DNA of 64,000 nt, taken from assembly GCA_023667845.1 (NCBI GenBank), contig JAMPIU010000144.1, positions 35,732-99,731 on the forward strand, in the 5' to 3' direction. Shown piece by piece: positions 1 to 10,945 of the stretch; positions within the stretch are counted from its first letter, which is position 1, and every line of letters begins with the position of its first letter. The DNA is from Dehalobacter sp. (GTDB lineage: Bacteria; Bacillota; Desulfitobacteriia; Desulfitobacteriales; Syntrophobotulaceae). Under the pieces are notes generated by a model. It was not told the DNA's origin, did no database searches, and saw only the letters and a program-made list of their open reading frames with translations. Made by a program: the position numbers and the translations under genes.

Positions 1-1
1 T

Positions 2-1561
2 CTATTTGGGTTAGGCATTACAGCCATCGCCTATCATAATACGCCTATTAAAGATTACCTATTTGGTTGGACAACACGCTCACAAACCCAAACCAATGGC
101 CAGGATCAAACACAAAACCACCGGAATGATACCACGGCACCTTATCAACAGCCAGGAGCGGACAATGAACAAACTCCACCTACAGACAGTTTTGCTATCC
201 GCGGAGTTATCGAAGGGTTCTACGGAACTCCCTGGACTATGGCGCAAAGAATAAACATGCTTACCTTTATTGGCCAACACCATTTTAACACGTATGTCTA
301 TGCTCCCAAGGATGACCCTTACCAGCGGACCAATTGGGTAGACCTCTACCCAATTGGACAACTACAGCAGATGAAGAGTTTGGTGCAAAGCGCAAAAGCA
401 AATGGAGTTAACTTTGTTTATTCCATTTCTCCTGGTATCCCATCACCGCTGCCCGGTGAAACATTGACTTCAGCAAAGGTTGCCAATTCCATTACCTTTA
501 CATCTAAAGCCGATGTACAACTGCTTGAAAGCAAAATTGATCAGTTGCGTTCGATTGGAGTTCACACCTTTATGCTTTCATTTGACGATGTTCAACACTA
601 CTTGAAGAGTTCTGACCAACAAGTGTATGGTTCTGATTATCCTAAGGCTCATATCGATTTAGCAAATAAATTGCTTAAGGATGAGACTGTAAAAGATTCA
701 AGTTTCAGGCTTTGGCTTGCTCCCACAGACTACTACGGTCTTAAGGACAGCGCCTATTGGGCTACAATACGGTCACATCTGGATCCCTCTATACAGGTGA
801 TCTGGACAGGGTCTTGGGTTTTAAACAAATCCATTACAAGTAGTGAAGCTGACCAAGTACGGCGGCTTTTGGGTAGAAAACCTCTTATCTGGGACAATTA
901 TCCGGTCAACGACTATACCTATGTGGTAAAGAAAGCGCCACAACTATTTATGGGACCATTGATCAATCGTTCGGAGGATTTGTCGGCATACACGAGTGGC
1001 ATGTTAGCAAATCCCATGCTTCAACCCGAAGCGTCAAAAATCGCACTTTATACTGTTTCTCAATATCTGTACAATCCCAGCGCATACCAGCCGCTTCAAG
1101 CCTGGGACGAAGCGCTCCAGAGCATGTCTGGCATAGGTGATGCATTGGCCTTCCGTAAATTCTGTCAATATTCAAGCCAAAGTACGCTTGATACGAGTGA
1201 CAATACCGGGTTTTCCAAATTAGCCGGCGCTTTTTGGCAAGAATACCAATCAGGGCAGCATGGACCTAGTGAATCAGAACTTCGTAAAGAATTACAATTA
1301 CTGAGTGCTTTGCCCGATAATCTTAAGAAGACAATAACCAACCAACAGCTTTTGGCAGAAATTAGCCCATGGGCAGTAAAACTGGGTGAAGAAGGGCAAG
1401 CGGGACTACAGGCTTTAGTATATTTAGATTTATCGAGCAATGATCCGCAAAAGCTCACGGCTAAGCAGCAACTTCAAACAAGCTTGCAACAGTTACGAAA
1501 CAACAACTTACAAATTGGTTCTGAAGTTCTATCATTTATTAATAAGGCTGGATCTAATTAG
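2..1561 (+). CDS. GH84 family beta-N-acetylglucosaminidase, 5' end missing
   Basis: The open frame enters from the left edge, so the true start is outside the window. The first 25 visible residues are hydrophobic and look like part of a membrane anchor or signal peptide. A Gln/Thr/Asn-rich linker follows, then the GH84 signature GVIEGFYGTPWT and NTYVYAPKDDPY. The adjacent acidic pair in LSFDDVQHYL matches the catalytic Asp-Asp of this family, which uses substrate-assisted hydrolysis of N-acetylglucosaminides. The protein is probably extracytoplasmic and acts on cell-wall or host glycans. Family assignment is secure; the substrate is not. Confidence 0.85.
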   Translation, partial: LFGLGITAIAYHNTPIKDYLFGWTTRSQTQTNGQDQTQNHRNDTTAPYQQPGADNEQTPPTDSFAIRGVIEGFYGTPWTMAQRINMLTFIGQHHFNTYVYAPKDDPYQRTNWVDLYPIGQLQQMKSLVQSAKANGVNFVYSISPGIPSPLPGETLTSAKVANSITFTSKADVQLLESKIDQLRSIGVHTFMLSFDDVQHYLKSSDQQVYGSDYPKAHIDLANKLLKDETVKDSSFRLWLAPTDYYGLKDSAYWATIRSHLDPSIQVIWTGSWVLNKSITSSEADQVRRLLGRKPLIWDNYPVNDYTYVVKKAPQLFMGPLINRSEDLSAYTSGMLANPMLQPEASKIALYTVSQYLYNPSAYQPLQAWDEALQSMSGIGDALAFRKFCQYSSQSTLDTSDNTGFSKLAGAFWQEYQSGQHGPSESELRKELQLLSALPDNLKKTITNQQLLAEISPWAVKLGEEGQAGLQALVYLDLSSNDPQKLTAKQQLQTSLQQLRNNNLQIGSEVLSFINKAGSN

Positions 1562-1643
1562 GCGCTGCTGAATTACAGCTAAACCCGCATGAACTTTTTA
1601 TCTTAAATGACAAATTACAGAATTTTTGCTTAACCTTGTCATA

Positions 1644-1688
1644 AAGCCTTGTAAGCTGTCAGAATACGGATTACAAGGCTTTTCTATT
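1644..1688. terminator. Rho-independent terminator between convergent genes
   Basis: AAGCCTTGTAA at 1644-1654 pairs perfectly with TTACAAGGCTT at 1671-1681 and is followed by a T-rich stretch. It lies downstream of the GH84 gene and can also serve the convergent gene ending at 1745. Confidence 0.75.
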
Positions 1689-1744
1689 CGGATTTTTTCT
1701 GCCGGAGATGCCGGAGACTATTTTTAATATCACCCGGAATCACT

Positions 1745-3658
1745 TTATCTGCCTGAAACTGAAATAGCGGTATTAAGGTTGGAATACCCGGTGTTATGAT
1801 CGATCATAATTAGGTCAGACCGATGGTCACCATTAATATCCGCAGCAAGAGCATCTTCGTTCCTGGGTCCCCATGGGCCAAACGGTCTGTCAGCGACGAA
1901 TTTACTACCGTCGGAGATATAGCTTTGCCAAAAACCGTCAGAGCCGTGTACCAGTAAATCGTCCTTGCCGTCACCGTTAATATCTGCTGCAAATAGCTGA
2001 GAATCCGGTTTGAAGTAAAATGGATTGTTCCAGGTTTCAGCGGCAAGAGAGAATCTGCTTGCTTTTCGTCCGGCCAGCATCTTCGACTGCTTGGTATCAT
2101 GATCCATTACAAAAAGTTCGCTGTTTCCATCGCCATTAAAATCTCCTGCTGCAAGTTTCAGGTTCTTAGCTTTAAGCAGGTTAAAGCCTTGCCAGGTAAT
2201 ATCTGTAAAAAAGCCGCCTTGATTAATTGCCGAACCAATTCTGCCATGTTCTTTGTCATAGAGAAATAGGTCTGTGAGACCATCATGATTAAGGTCACCG
2301 GCCAGAGGACGGACTGTCTGCAATTGATTTAAAGCCTGCCACTTCAAATGATAAGGAACAAATTTATTCCCGTTGTTTACTGCTAAAATTAAATTACCGG
2401 AGGCAGCATTAAACAACAAGAGATCCTCTCTGTCCTTGTTCTTAAAATACCCGGCTAGTGGAATAGTTCCTTTTTCCAGTGTTAAGTCCTTTAGCCAGAC
2501 ACCTAAGTCTTGAAATGCGTTTGTGTCTCTGGGGGCATACCAGGAAGCCGTATATTGGGACATGCGCCATTGATTTGTCCGCTTGTTCCATATCAGCAGA
2601 GTTTTCCCCGAAGCATGCGGTACGAACTGACCCACAAAGATTTCATCTCTCGGATCGAACTGAATATTCTCAGCCCTTTGGGCAGGCACAAAACCTACTA
2701 ATGAGTAGATCGAGACAAAAGCGTAGTCTCTCTTTTTTAGTTCCTTTACAAGCTGGTGCAATAGAGAATTCTTATCATAAATATACTGAACTTCTCCGTT
2801 TTTTTGTTGGACTTTTTTTATAAACTGAAACTCATAGGTAGGATGGATGTATAAGGATGCCAGTGTCCCGCTTTTTGCCGGATCATCTAAGACAGCCAGC
2901 ATAGCGGCAAGCCGCTCCGGGGAATTTAAATGCCCTAAAGGAGCAGGTACAACATCAAGGCCGCAATAATATTCTCTATGCTGATTTACGACGTTATTGC
3001 TTTTCCAGGCCTCAGGATAGTAATAATTGTTTTCATAGATCAAACCGATCTGTTCTTGAAAAGCGAGCAGTTGCTGGGGCGAAGCGCTGTAATGCGGGGT
3101 CTCCCAGTAAGCCGGATAAATCCCTGCTTGATCAAACAGCGCGATCGCTTTTTCAGCCCGCTCTTTGGCATACGCGTATGTATTGGGTACGTCGGGATTT
3201 TTTGCCGAGCTGTAAAATTCATACCCTGACACGCTATTGCTGTTCCCGCTCTGATGGGTATAGCCGTGAACCCCGATGATACCGCCTCTTTCTTCCAGGC
3301 TTTTAATGGTAGAGACGAATTTTTGGGCATATTCTGTATTATCGGTAATGGCAACATCATAGTTCCTGCCGGGCACAACCATCCTGGGAATTAAGGAGAC
3401 TTCAAACGGTATCCCCTCTTGCTGAAGATAATCTGCTAATACAATCAGTTTATCAAGGTTTTCCTGGCTTGTATATTCTTCCCCGGGACCTACATCCTCT
3501 AATCGTAATAAGGCCGGATGTTTTCCTGAAAATTGATCTGCTGATGCTTCGTTTGGAACGACAGATAGGTTCATATATATTAGAATTGTTAAAAAAAGGA
3601 CATATATTAATGCAATTACAAAAATTTTGTCTCTTAATATCAATTTTAGTTTAAACAT
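1745..3658 (-). CDS. DUF2334 polysaccharide-deacetylase-like protein with FG-GAP repeats
   Basis: The 637-residue protein begins with a cytoplasmic basic stretch and a single N-terminal membrane segment (about residues 12-31), so it is probably anchored facing outward. Residues of about 45-330 resemble DUF2334, a divergent NodB-type carbohydrate deacetylase fold: LLRLEDVGPG near the start and GVHGYTHQ in the middle carry the expected Asp and His residues. Residues of about 370-630 hold at least four FG-GAP/VCBS repeats with calcium-binding-like loops such as GDLNHDGLTD, GDFNGDGNSE and ADINGDGKDD. It converges on the GH84 gene. A role in exopolysaccharide or wall glycan modification is inferred. 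Confidence 0.75.
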   Translation of the reverse strand: MFKLKLILRDKIFVIALIYVLFLTILIYMNLSVVPNEASADQFSGKHPALLRLEDVGPGEEYTSQENLDKLIVLADYLQQEGIPFEVSLIPRMVVPGRNYDVAITDNTEYAQKFVSTIKSLEERGGIIGVHGYTHQSGNSNSVSGYEFYSSAKNPDVPNTYAYAKERAEKAIALFDQAGIYPAYWETPHYSASPQQLLAFQEQIGLIYENNYYYPEAWKSNNVVNQHREYYCGLDVVPAPLGHLNSPERLAAMLAVLDDPAKSGTLASLYIHPTYEFQFIKKVQQKNGEVQYIYDKNSLLHQLVKELKKRDYAFVSIYSLVGFVPAQRAENIQFDPRDEIFVGQFVPHASGKTLLIWNKRTNQWRMSQYTASWYAPRDTNAFQDLGVWLKDLTLEKGTIPLAGYFKNKDREDLLLFNAASGNLILAVNNGNKFVPYHLKWQALNQLQTVRPLAGDLNHDGLTDLFLYDKEHGRIGSAINQGGFFTDITWQGFNLLKAKNLKLAAGDFNGDGNSELFVMDHDTKQSKMLAGRKASRFSLAAETWNNPFYFKPDSQLFAADINGDGKDDLLVHGSDGFWQSYISDGSKFVADRPFGPWGPRNEDALAADINGDHRSDLIMIDHNTGYSNLNTAISVSGR

Positions 3659-3785
3659 AAATAATTTTCCTCATAATATTTGAAATTTGTAGAATTGATA
3701 GGATAATCATAATCGATCTGAACATATTGTCAATATATATTATTATGTATCCTGTAAATTATACGTAATACAATTTGCATTCTTA

Positions 3786-3814
3786 TTGACTTTACCTAAC
3801 GGTTTTTTTATAGT
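3786..3814 (+). promoter_or_regulatory. Candidate sigma-A promoter of the nif operon
   Basis: TTGACT (3786-3791) and TATAGT (3809-3814) are separated by 17 bases. They lie about 210 bases upstream of nifI1 and upstream of two terminator hairpins, so the transcript would have a long leader. No sigma-54 -24/-12 element was recognised. Confidence 0.5.
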
Positions 3815-3850
3815 AATGGCATGGTTATTAAAGAACTATAAGCAACGGCG

Positions 3851-3889
3851 CTTTCCCTCTTAATAATAAAAGGGGGAAAGTATTTTTTT
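3851..3889 (+). terminator. First terminator hairpin in the nif leader
   Basis: CTTTCCCTCTT pairs with AAGGGGGAAAG (one G-T pair) around an AT-rich loop and is followed by TATTTTTTT. It lies between the candidate promoter and nifI1, so it would stop the nif transcript unless read through. Confidence 0.65.
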
Positions 3890-3943
3890 GCCTTTTAGAG
3901 TACAGCTAGGGTTTTTAAATTATTATTCATGTTGGTTAAAGCA

Positions 3944-3993
3944 AAGGCGCTTTTGGACGGGGACTTACCCGGAGCAGAAGCGCCTTTTGTTTT
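3944..3993 (+). terminator. Second terminator hairpin in the nif leader
   Basis: AAGGCGCTT (3944-3952) pairs perfectly with AAGCGCCTT (3978-3986), followed by TTGTTTTAT. It sits 35 bases before nifI1. With the hairpin at 3851-3889 it makes a tandem arrangement, which suggests control by antitermination. The controlling factor is not visible. Confidence 0.6.
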
Positions 3994-4027
3994 ATAAAAA
4001 AACATTCATAGAAGGAGGGGGTTCCAA

Positions 4028-4345
4028 ATGAAAATGGTCAGAGCGATTGTCAGACCAGAGAAAAGTGAAAGCATTGCTGAAAAATTAGCGGGAATTGGGA
4101 TTGTATCCATGACAAAAATGCATGTATTTGGCCGTGGAAAAACCAAAGGTTTGCAGGTAGGAGATATTATCTACGATGAGTTTCCCAAAGTAATGCTGAT
4201 GATTGTTGTATCCGACGAGGAGTTGGAGAAAACAATTGAAGTGATCCTGGAAAATGGCAAAACAGGTAACATTGGTGACGGGAAAATATTTATATCCGCT
4301 GTTGAAACGGCATACACAGTACGTACCGGCGAAGAGGCACTGTAA
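4028..4345 (+). CDS. nifI1: NifI1, nitrogen-regulatory PII-family protein
   Basis: The 105-residue protein is a PII (GlnB/GlnK-like) trimer subunit of the NifI1 subgroup. PII features are the start MKMVRAIVRPEK, a T-loop region around FGRGKTKGLQVGD, and GKTGNIGDGKIFI near the C-terminus. In methanogens NifI1 and NifI2 together bind dinitrogenase and switch it off in response to ammonium through 2-oxoglutarate and ATP. A strong GAAGGAGGGGG ribosome site precedes the ATG. It is the first gene of the nif operon, with nifI2 14 bases downstream. Confidence 0.93.
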   Translation: MKMVRAIVRPEKSESIAEKLAGIGIVSMTKMHVFGRGKTKGLQVGDIIYDEFPKVMLMIVVSDEELEKTIEVILENGKTGNIGDGKIFISAVETAYTVRTGEEAL

Positions 4346-4359
4346 AGGAGTGATAGCAG

Positions 4360-5710
<1,351 letters not shown>

Positions 5711-5842
5711 GGCCGTAGCCGGAGTTGGAGAAGCATCTGATTTGAACGACAGAATGATGAGAATAAGGATGAAATCATCAGGAAGATGAAGGCAGATGAA
5801 TAAACGTTATCAATTAATTAAGATAAAGCGGAGGTGATCGCG

Positions 5843-7276
5843 GTGGGAGAAAGACCAAACGCTGCTATGCTCGAAGAAGTTTTAGCGGTATATCCTGAAA
5901 AGGCGCAAAAGCTTAGAGCCAAACACATTGCTATCAAAGAAGAAGGATGTTCCTGCGCTATCAAGTCCAATGTCAAATGCATTCCGGGGCTGATGACAGC
6001 CCGCGGCTGTGCTTATGCCGGGGCTAAAGGCGTTGTATGGGGACCGATCAGAGACATGATTCATATTTCCCACGGCCCGATCGGCTGCGGTTATTATTCC
6101 TGGGGGATGCGGCGCAACCTGACGCAAGGGGTTGTCGGGGTGGAAACTTTTTCGCCGATGATGTTTTCCTCGGACTTTTCTGAAAGCAACATCGTTTATG
6201 GCGGGGACAAAAAGTTGGCCCAAGTCATGAAAGAGGCCAAAGAATTATTTCCGACAGTTCAGGGTATTTCCATCTGTTCTGAATGTCCTGTCGGTCTCAT
6301 CGGCGACGATATTGAAAGCGTTGCCAAGAAATCAGCCAAAGAGTTGGATCTGCCGATTGTTCCGGTCCGCTGCGAGGGTTTCCGCGGCATCAGTCAGTCT
6401 CTGGGCCACCATATTGCCAACGATGCCGTCAGGGATTACTTGCTCGGCAAGCGGGAACGTCCCGAGGAAGTCGGCCCTTATGATGTTTCCCTAATCGGCG
6501 ACTATAATATTGGCGGTGATGCCTGGGCATCCAAGAAAATTCTCGAGGAAATGGGGCTTACCGTTAAGAATGTCTGGACGGGCGACGGTACGACGGAAGG
6601 CATGATGGCTGCGCATCAAGTAAAGTTGAATCTTATACACTGTTACCGCAGTATGAACTATATCTGCCGCCATATGGAAGAAACGTATGGGATACCCTGG
6701 ATAGAATTCAATTTCTTCGGACCGACCAAAATTGCCGAATCCATCCGGGAAATTGCGGCGATGTTTGATGAGACAATCCAGAAAAAAGGAGAAGAGGTCA
6801 TCGCCAAGTATCAGCCGATGATGCAGAAGGTCATTGATACGTACCGGCCGCGCCTGGAAGGCAAAAAGGTTATGTTGTATGTCGGAGGGCTGCGCCCCCG
6901 CCACACCATCGGCGCCTACGAAGACCTGGGAATGGAAGTCGTCGGCACAGGCTATGAATTTGCCCATAAGGACGACTATGACCGCACTTTCCCGGAGATG
7001 ACCAATGAAACCGTGATCTACGATGATGCGACAGAACATGAACTGGATGAGTTCGTCAGGAGAATACGACCGGATCTGGTTGGTTCCGGTATTAAAGAAA
7101 AATATGTTTTTGAAAAAATGGGTGTACCGTTCCGTCAAATGCATTCCTGGGACTATTCAGGACCTTACCATGGTTATGATGGATTCCCGATCTTTGCACG
7201 TGATATGGATATGGCTGTGAACAGTCCGACCCGGTCCTTAACCAAAGCACCGTGGAACAAAGCGAAGGAGGTGTAA
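5843..7276 (+). CDS. nifD: Nitrogenase molybdenum-iron protein alpha chain NifD
   Basis: The 477-residue protein carries the P-cluster cysteines in [26 protein letters not shown] and [11 protein letters not shown]. The FeMo-cofactor ligands are the Cys in [10 protein letters not shown] and the His in [15 protein letters not shown]. The start is taken as GTG 5843, about seven bases after GGAGGTGA. NifD pairs with NifK, whose gene begins three bases after its stop. No vnfG or anfG gene lies between them, which argues for a molybdenum enzyme. Confidence 0.95.
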   Translation: MGERPNAAMLEEVLAVYPEKAQKLRAKHIAIKEEGCSCAIKSNVKCIPGLMTARGCAYAGAKGVVWGPIRDMIHISHGPIGCGYYSWGMRRNLTQGVVGVETFSPMMFSSDFSESNIVYGGDKKLAQVMKEAKELFPTVQGISICSECPVGLIGDDIESVAKKSAKELDLPIVPVRCEGFRGISQSLGHHIANDAVRDYLLGKRERPEEVGPYDVSLIGDYNIGGDAWASKKILEEMGLTVKNVWTGDGTTEGMMAAHQVKLNLIHCYRSMNYICRHMEETYGIPWIEFNFFGPTKIAESIREIAAMFDETIQKKGEEVIAKYQPMMQKVIDTYRPRLEGKKVMLYVGGLRPRHTIGAYEDLGMEVVGTGYEFAHKDDYDRTFPEMTNETVIYDDATEHELDEFVRRIRPDLVGSGIKEKYVFEKMGVPFRQMHSWDYSGPYHGYDGFPIFARDMDMAVNSPTRSLTKAPWNKAKEV

Positions 7277-7279
7277 AAA

Positions 7280-8764
7280 ATGAGCAAAGCTGAATCATGC
7301 CCAACAAGTAACTGTGCAACCACTTGCACGACATCATGTGCCCCCGCGGGAGATACTCAGGCCGTATTAGATTGGATGGCAACTGAAGAATACAAGGAAA
7401 AGAACTTTGCCAGGGAGGCTTTGGTCATTAACCCGGCGCGGACCTGCCAGCCATACGGCGCGATGCTCTGCGCGTTAGGAATTGAGGGGTGTCTGCCTTT
7501 TTTACACGGGTCGCAGGGATGCGCGGCATACTTCCGCTCTGCCTTGACGCGTCATGTCAGAGAACCGATTGCGATGGTCTCGGATTCAATGACGGAAGAT
7601 GCCGCGGTATTCGGGGGTCAGGCAAACCTAATTGAAGGACTCAAAAATGCCTACGCCACTTATAAACCCTCCATCATTGGCATGTTTTCAAGTTGTATGG
7701 CGGAGGTTATCGGGGATGATATGAAATCCTTTATCATCAATGCCAGAACGCAGGGAGCGGTCCCGGAAGATTTTCCGATCGCTTATGCCAATACGCCCAG
7801 CTTTGTCGGTTCCCATATCACCGGATATGACAATATGCTGAAAGGTTTGCTCAATTCCCTGGCGGATACCCGCAATGGTAAATGGACCAATGGACGGCTC
7901 TACGTGGTCCCCGGTTTTGACCTTTACGCCGGGAATTTAAGAGAATACAAGCGGATGATTAAAGCCATGGGAATCTATATGACCATGCTGCCGGATCCGA
8001 CTGAAACATTGGATTCACCCAATACCGGAGAATACAATATGTACCAGCCCGGCACGACCATGGCAGAACTTGCTGATGCGCTGAATGCCTCAGGTTTCTT
8101 ATTCCTGCAAAAATATTCAACGACAGGGACGCAAAAGTTTGTGAAAAACGTCCAGAAGATTGCGACGGAGACCGTTACCATGCCGATTGGTGTACAGAAC
8201 ACCGATGCTTTCCTGATGACGCTGCAGCAGATGACCGGGAAAGCCATTCCGGCTGAACTGGAGGCGGAACGGGGACGGGCGGTTGACGCGGCCGTCGATG
8301 CGCATCAGTATATTCACGGCAAAAGATTTGCACTTTATGGGGACCCGGATCTGTTGCTTGGACTTGTCGGCTTCTTGATGGAAATTGGCGGAATGCCGGT
8401 TCATATTGTTTGCAGCAACGGCAATGACGCGTTTACCAAAGAAATGGAGGCCCTGCTGGCAACCAGCCAGTACGGCGCGGAAGGGAAAGTATACAGCGGC
8501 AAAGACCTTTGGCATATGCGTTCCTTATTGCTGACCGATCCGGTCGATATGCTGATCGGGGATACGCATGGCAAACAAATCGCCAAAGATGCCAAGGTGC
8601 CGTTGGCCCGTATCGGCTACTTCATGACGGACCGCGTTCACCTGCACCGCCAGCCGATCGTTGGCTACCAGGGAGCCATTAATCTGATTACCATGCTCGC
8701 TAACATATTTATTGATGAATATGACCGCAATTGTCCAAGTGAGCGCTTTGAAATGCTGAGATAA
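7280..8764 (+). CDS. nifK: Nitrogenase molybdenum-iron protein beta chain NifK
   Basis: The 494-residue beta subunit provides the other P-cluster cysteines in ARTCQPYGAMLCALG, LHGSQGCAAYFRS and SSCMAEVIGDD. A Cys/Thr-rich N-terminus (ESCPTSNCATTC) precedes the conserved domain and is an unusual extension. GAAGGAGGTG lies just before the ATG. The gene is almost fused to nifD, consistent with equal production of the two chains. Confidence 0.95.
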   Translation: MSKAESCPTSNCATTCTTSCAPAGDTQAVLDWMATEEYKEKNFAREALVINPARTCQPYGAMLCALGIEGCLPFLHGSQGCAAYFRSALTRHVREPIAMVSDSMTEDAAVFGGQANLIEGLKNAYATYKPSIIGMFSSCMAEVIGDDMKSFIINARTQGAVPEDFPIAYANTPSFVGSHITGYDNMLKGLLNSLADTRNGKWTNGRLYVVPGFDLYAGNLREYKRMIKAMGIYMTMLPDPTETLDSPNTGEYNMYQPGTTMAELADALNASGFLFLQKYSTTGTQKFVKNVQKIATETVTMPIGVQNTDAFLMTLQQMTGKAIPAELEAERGRAVDAAVDAHQYIHGKRFALYGDPDLLLGLVGFLMEIGGMPVHIVCSNGNDAFTKEMEALLATSQYGAEGKVYSGKDLWHMRSLLLTDPVDMLIGDTHGKQIAKDAKVPLARIGYFMTDRVHLHRQPIVGYQGAINLITMLANIFIDEYDRNCPSERFEMLR

Positions 8765-8850
8765 GGCCAGATAATTTAATGAGGGTTAGGGGTAGGGCAC
8801 AACGCATTGGGGAAATGCCCTTTACCCCTCAATTGGAAGGAGGCGGGGAA

Positions 8851-9255
8851 ATGTTTGTTGCTTTTGCGACGACGGGAGAAGAGAAAATTAATGCCCATTT
8901 TGGGATGGCAACAGATTTTGCTGTTTATGATATAGGCTCGGAAAGCTGTGAATTCAGTAAAATGCTCCATCTCCCGGAACAAGCGCAGGAAGATGATAAA
9001 GTTGAAATCCGGGCACAACTGCTGAAAGAATGTATCGTTGTCTATTGCACGCATATTGGAGGTCCGGCAGCAGCCCGTCTGGTTCAAAGCGGTATTCAGC
9101 CGCTGAAAGCACCGGAGGGAACACCGATTGCCCAGGAGCTGCAGCGTTTGCAGACAATGCTGAAAGAAACCCCTCCGCCCTGGCTGCGCAAACGTCTGAT
9201 GGAAGAAATGAATCATAAGGAGGAATCATGCCAATGCCCTTTTACCAGGGATTAA
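8851..9255 (+). CDS. nifX: NifX/NafY-type dinitrogenase cofactor-binding protein
   Basis: The 134-residue protein belongs to the dinitrogenase iron-molybdenum cofactor family: FVAFATTGEEKINAHFGMATDFAVYDI at the start and IVVYCTHIGGPAAARLVQSGI in the middle. Such proteins bind NifB-co or FeMo-co precursors during transfer to NifEN or dinitrogenase. The start at ATG 8851 follows GGAAGGAGGCGG. The end overlaps the next gene by 28 bases. The NifB protein of this cluster lacks its own NifX-like tail, so this free-standing protein may stand in for it. Confidence 0.8.
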   Translation: MFVAFATTGEEKINAHFGMATDFAVYDIGSESCEFSKMLHLPEQAQEDDKVEIRAQLLKECIVVYCTHIGGPAAARLVQSGIQPLKAPEGTPIAQELQRLQTMLKETPPPWLRKRLMEEMNHKEESCQCPFTRD

Positions 9256-9500
9256 ACTATGGCGGTTCGGAATGGACGCCTCAATTTATTAAGGAAATCG
9301 ATCAGGAGTTGTGTATCGGCTGTGGGCGTTGTGTCAAAGTATGTTCCCAGGCAGCATTGGGTTTTGGTAACCTGAATGATGATGAGGATGCTGACAGAAT
9401 GCAGTCCAAAATTGATCAGAAAGAAAACTGTATCGGCTGTATGGCCTGCGGCAAGACCTGCGTCAAAAGAGCGATCAGCTTTGAGGCAAAAGCGATTTAG
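9228..9500 (+). CDS. 2[4Fe-4S] ferredoxin, nif-associated
   Basis: The 90-residue protein has two cluster motifs, CIGCGRCVKVC (about residues 30-40) and CIGCMACGKTC (about residues 71-81). The spacing between them is longer than in clostridial ferredoxins, as in the nif-specific ferredoxin III (FdxB) type. It probably supplies electrons to nitrogenase or to NifB. A strong ATAAGGAGGAATC ribosome site lies inside the end of the preceding nifX-like gene, so the two are translationally linked. Confidence 0.85.
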   Translation: MPMPFYQGLNYGGSEWTPQFIKEIDQELCIGCGRCVKVCSQAALGFGNLNDDEDADRMQSKIDQKENCIGCMACGKTCVKRAISFEAKAI

Positions 9501-9565
9501 TTCTGTAAATTGAATATAACAAAAATATAAAAGTCATAAAAAATAAAAAAGCTGAGGCGAAAGAG

Positions 9566-10945
9566 ATGGAGAGCAGGTCAAATCTGGCGATTGAAGAGAG
9601 AAAAGACTCTATTCAAACAAAGGGAGAACAAACACAACCATTTAAATGCAATACTGACAGTGTGGCAGGTTGTGTCAGCCAACGGGCATGTGTCTATTGC
9701 GGGGCCAGGGTTGTCCTTAATCCCATCACAGATGCAATTCACCTGGTGCATGGACCCATTGGTTGTGCAAGCTATACGTGGGATATCCGGGGTAGTTTAA
9801 CAAGCGGAGCGGATCTATTCCGCTTCAGCTTCTCCACGGATCTGCAGGAAATGGATATCATCTTCGGCGGGGAAAAAAAATTAACCCGGGCAATTGATGA
9901 TCTTGTGGCAAAGTATCATCCTCCATTAATGTTTGTTTATTCCACCTGTATTGTCGGCGTGATCGGGGATGATTTGGAGGCTGTCTGTAAAGCTGCATCC
10001 AAGCGGCATCGGATCCAAGTGATCCCAGTTCAGTCCAGCGGCTTCATCGGCAGCAAATCGGCCGGCTACAAAGCCGCGTGTGATGCTTTAATGAGGCTGA
10101 TGGAACCGCCGCCAGGAGAAGAACTCGAGAAAGACAAAACCATTAACTATCTTGGGGAATTCAATCTGGCAGGGGAACTTTGGATCATTCAGAATTACCT
10201 GAAACGGATTGGCATTGAGCTCAATGTGGCGCTTACAGGTGATTCGAGTTACGATACTTTGAAATTGGCGACCAAGGCGTGTCTGAATATCGTTCAATGC
10301 GCCGGTTCGATGATATATACGGCCAATCAGATGAAAGAACGCTTTCATATTCCCTACATGAATATCTCTTTTATCGGCATCGAAGACACCTCCGAATCAC
10401 TGCGCCGGATTGCCCGGACCTATCAGGATACCGAGATGATGCGCAGAACTGAGGAATTGATTCAAACGGAAACAGAGGCAATTGCTCCGAAAATCGCCTA
10501 TTACCGCAGCAAGCTGCAAGGGAAAAAAGCGGCAATTTATGTCGGCGGCGGATTTAAGGCGATCTCCCTGATTAAGCAGTTCCGTGAACTTGGAATTGAG
10601 GTCGTGATGGTAGGTACGCAGACAGGGCGGGAGGAAGAGTATGAGACCATCAATGATCTCGTCAAGGAAGGGACCGTCATCATGGATGATACCAATCCTT
10701 CTGAACTTGAAAAATTCATCATCGAAAAAGAAGCGGACCTACTGGTAGGCGGTGTCAAAGAACGTCCCCTGGCCTATAAAATGGGGATTGCGTTTATCGA
10801 TCACAATCATGACCGCAAACATCCTTTGAGCGGTTATGCCGGGGCTGCTAATTTTGCCGAGGAAGTTTACGCGACTGTATGCTCACCCGTCTGGGCATAT
10901 CGGGAACGTTGTTTGTCCACGGGTGCAAAGGAGGAGAGGACATGA
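9566..10945 (+). CDS. nifE: FeMo-cofactor scaffold protein NifE
   Basis: NifE is a NifD paralogue that forms the NifEN scaffold on which NifB-co is matured to FeMo-co. Conserved cysteines are visible in CVSQRACVYCGARVV, HGPIGCASYTW and VYSTCIVGVIGDD. The residues equivalent to the FeMo-co-binding His of NifD are altered, as expected for NifE (FIDHNHDRKHPLSGYAG). The length of 459 residues is normal. The last base pairs overlap the nifN start (ATGA). Confidence 0.92.
   Translation: MESRSNLAIEERKDSIQTKGEQTQPFKCNTDSVAGCVSQRACVYCGARVVLNPITDAIHLVHGPIGCASYTWDIRGSLTSGADLFRFSFSTDLQEMDIIFGGEKKLTRAIDDLVAKYHPPLMFVYSTCIVGVIGDDLEAVCKAASKRHRIQVIPVQSSGFIGSKSAGYKAACDALMRLMEPPPGEELEKDKTINYLGEFNLAGELWIIQNYLKRIGIELNVALTGDSSYDTLKLATKACLNIVQCAGSMIYTANQMKERFHIPYMNISFIGIEDTSESLRRIARTYQDTEMMRRTEELIQTETEAIAPKIAYYRSKLQGKKAAIYVGGGFKAISLIKQFRELGIEVVMVGTQTGREEEYETINDLVKEGTVIMDDTNPSELEKFIIEKEADLLVGGVKERPLAYKMGIAFIDHNHDRKHPLSGYAGAANFAEEVYATVCSPVWAYRERCLSTGAKEERT

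Noticed and set aside
6491..7144. Long minus-strand frame of 217 codons
   Set aside because: It lies wholly within nifD in antisense and lacks a family pattern or ribosome site.
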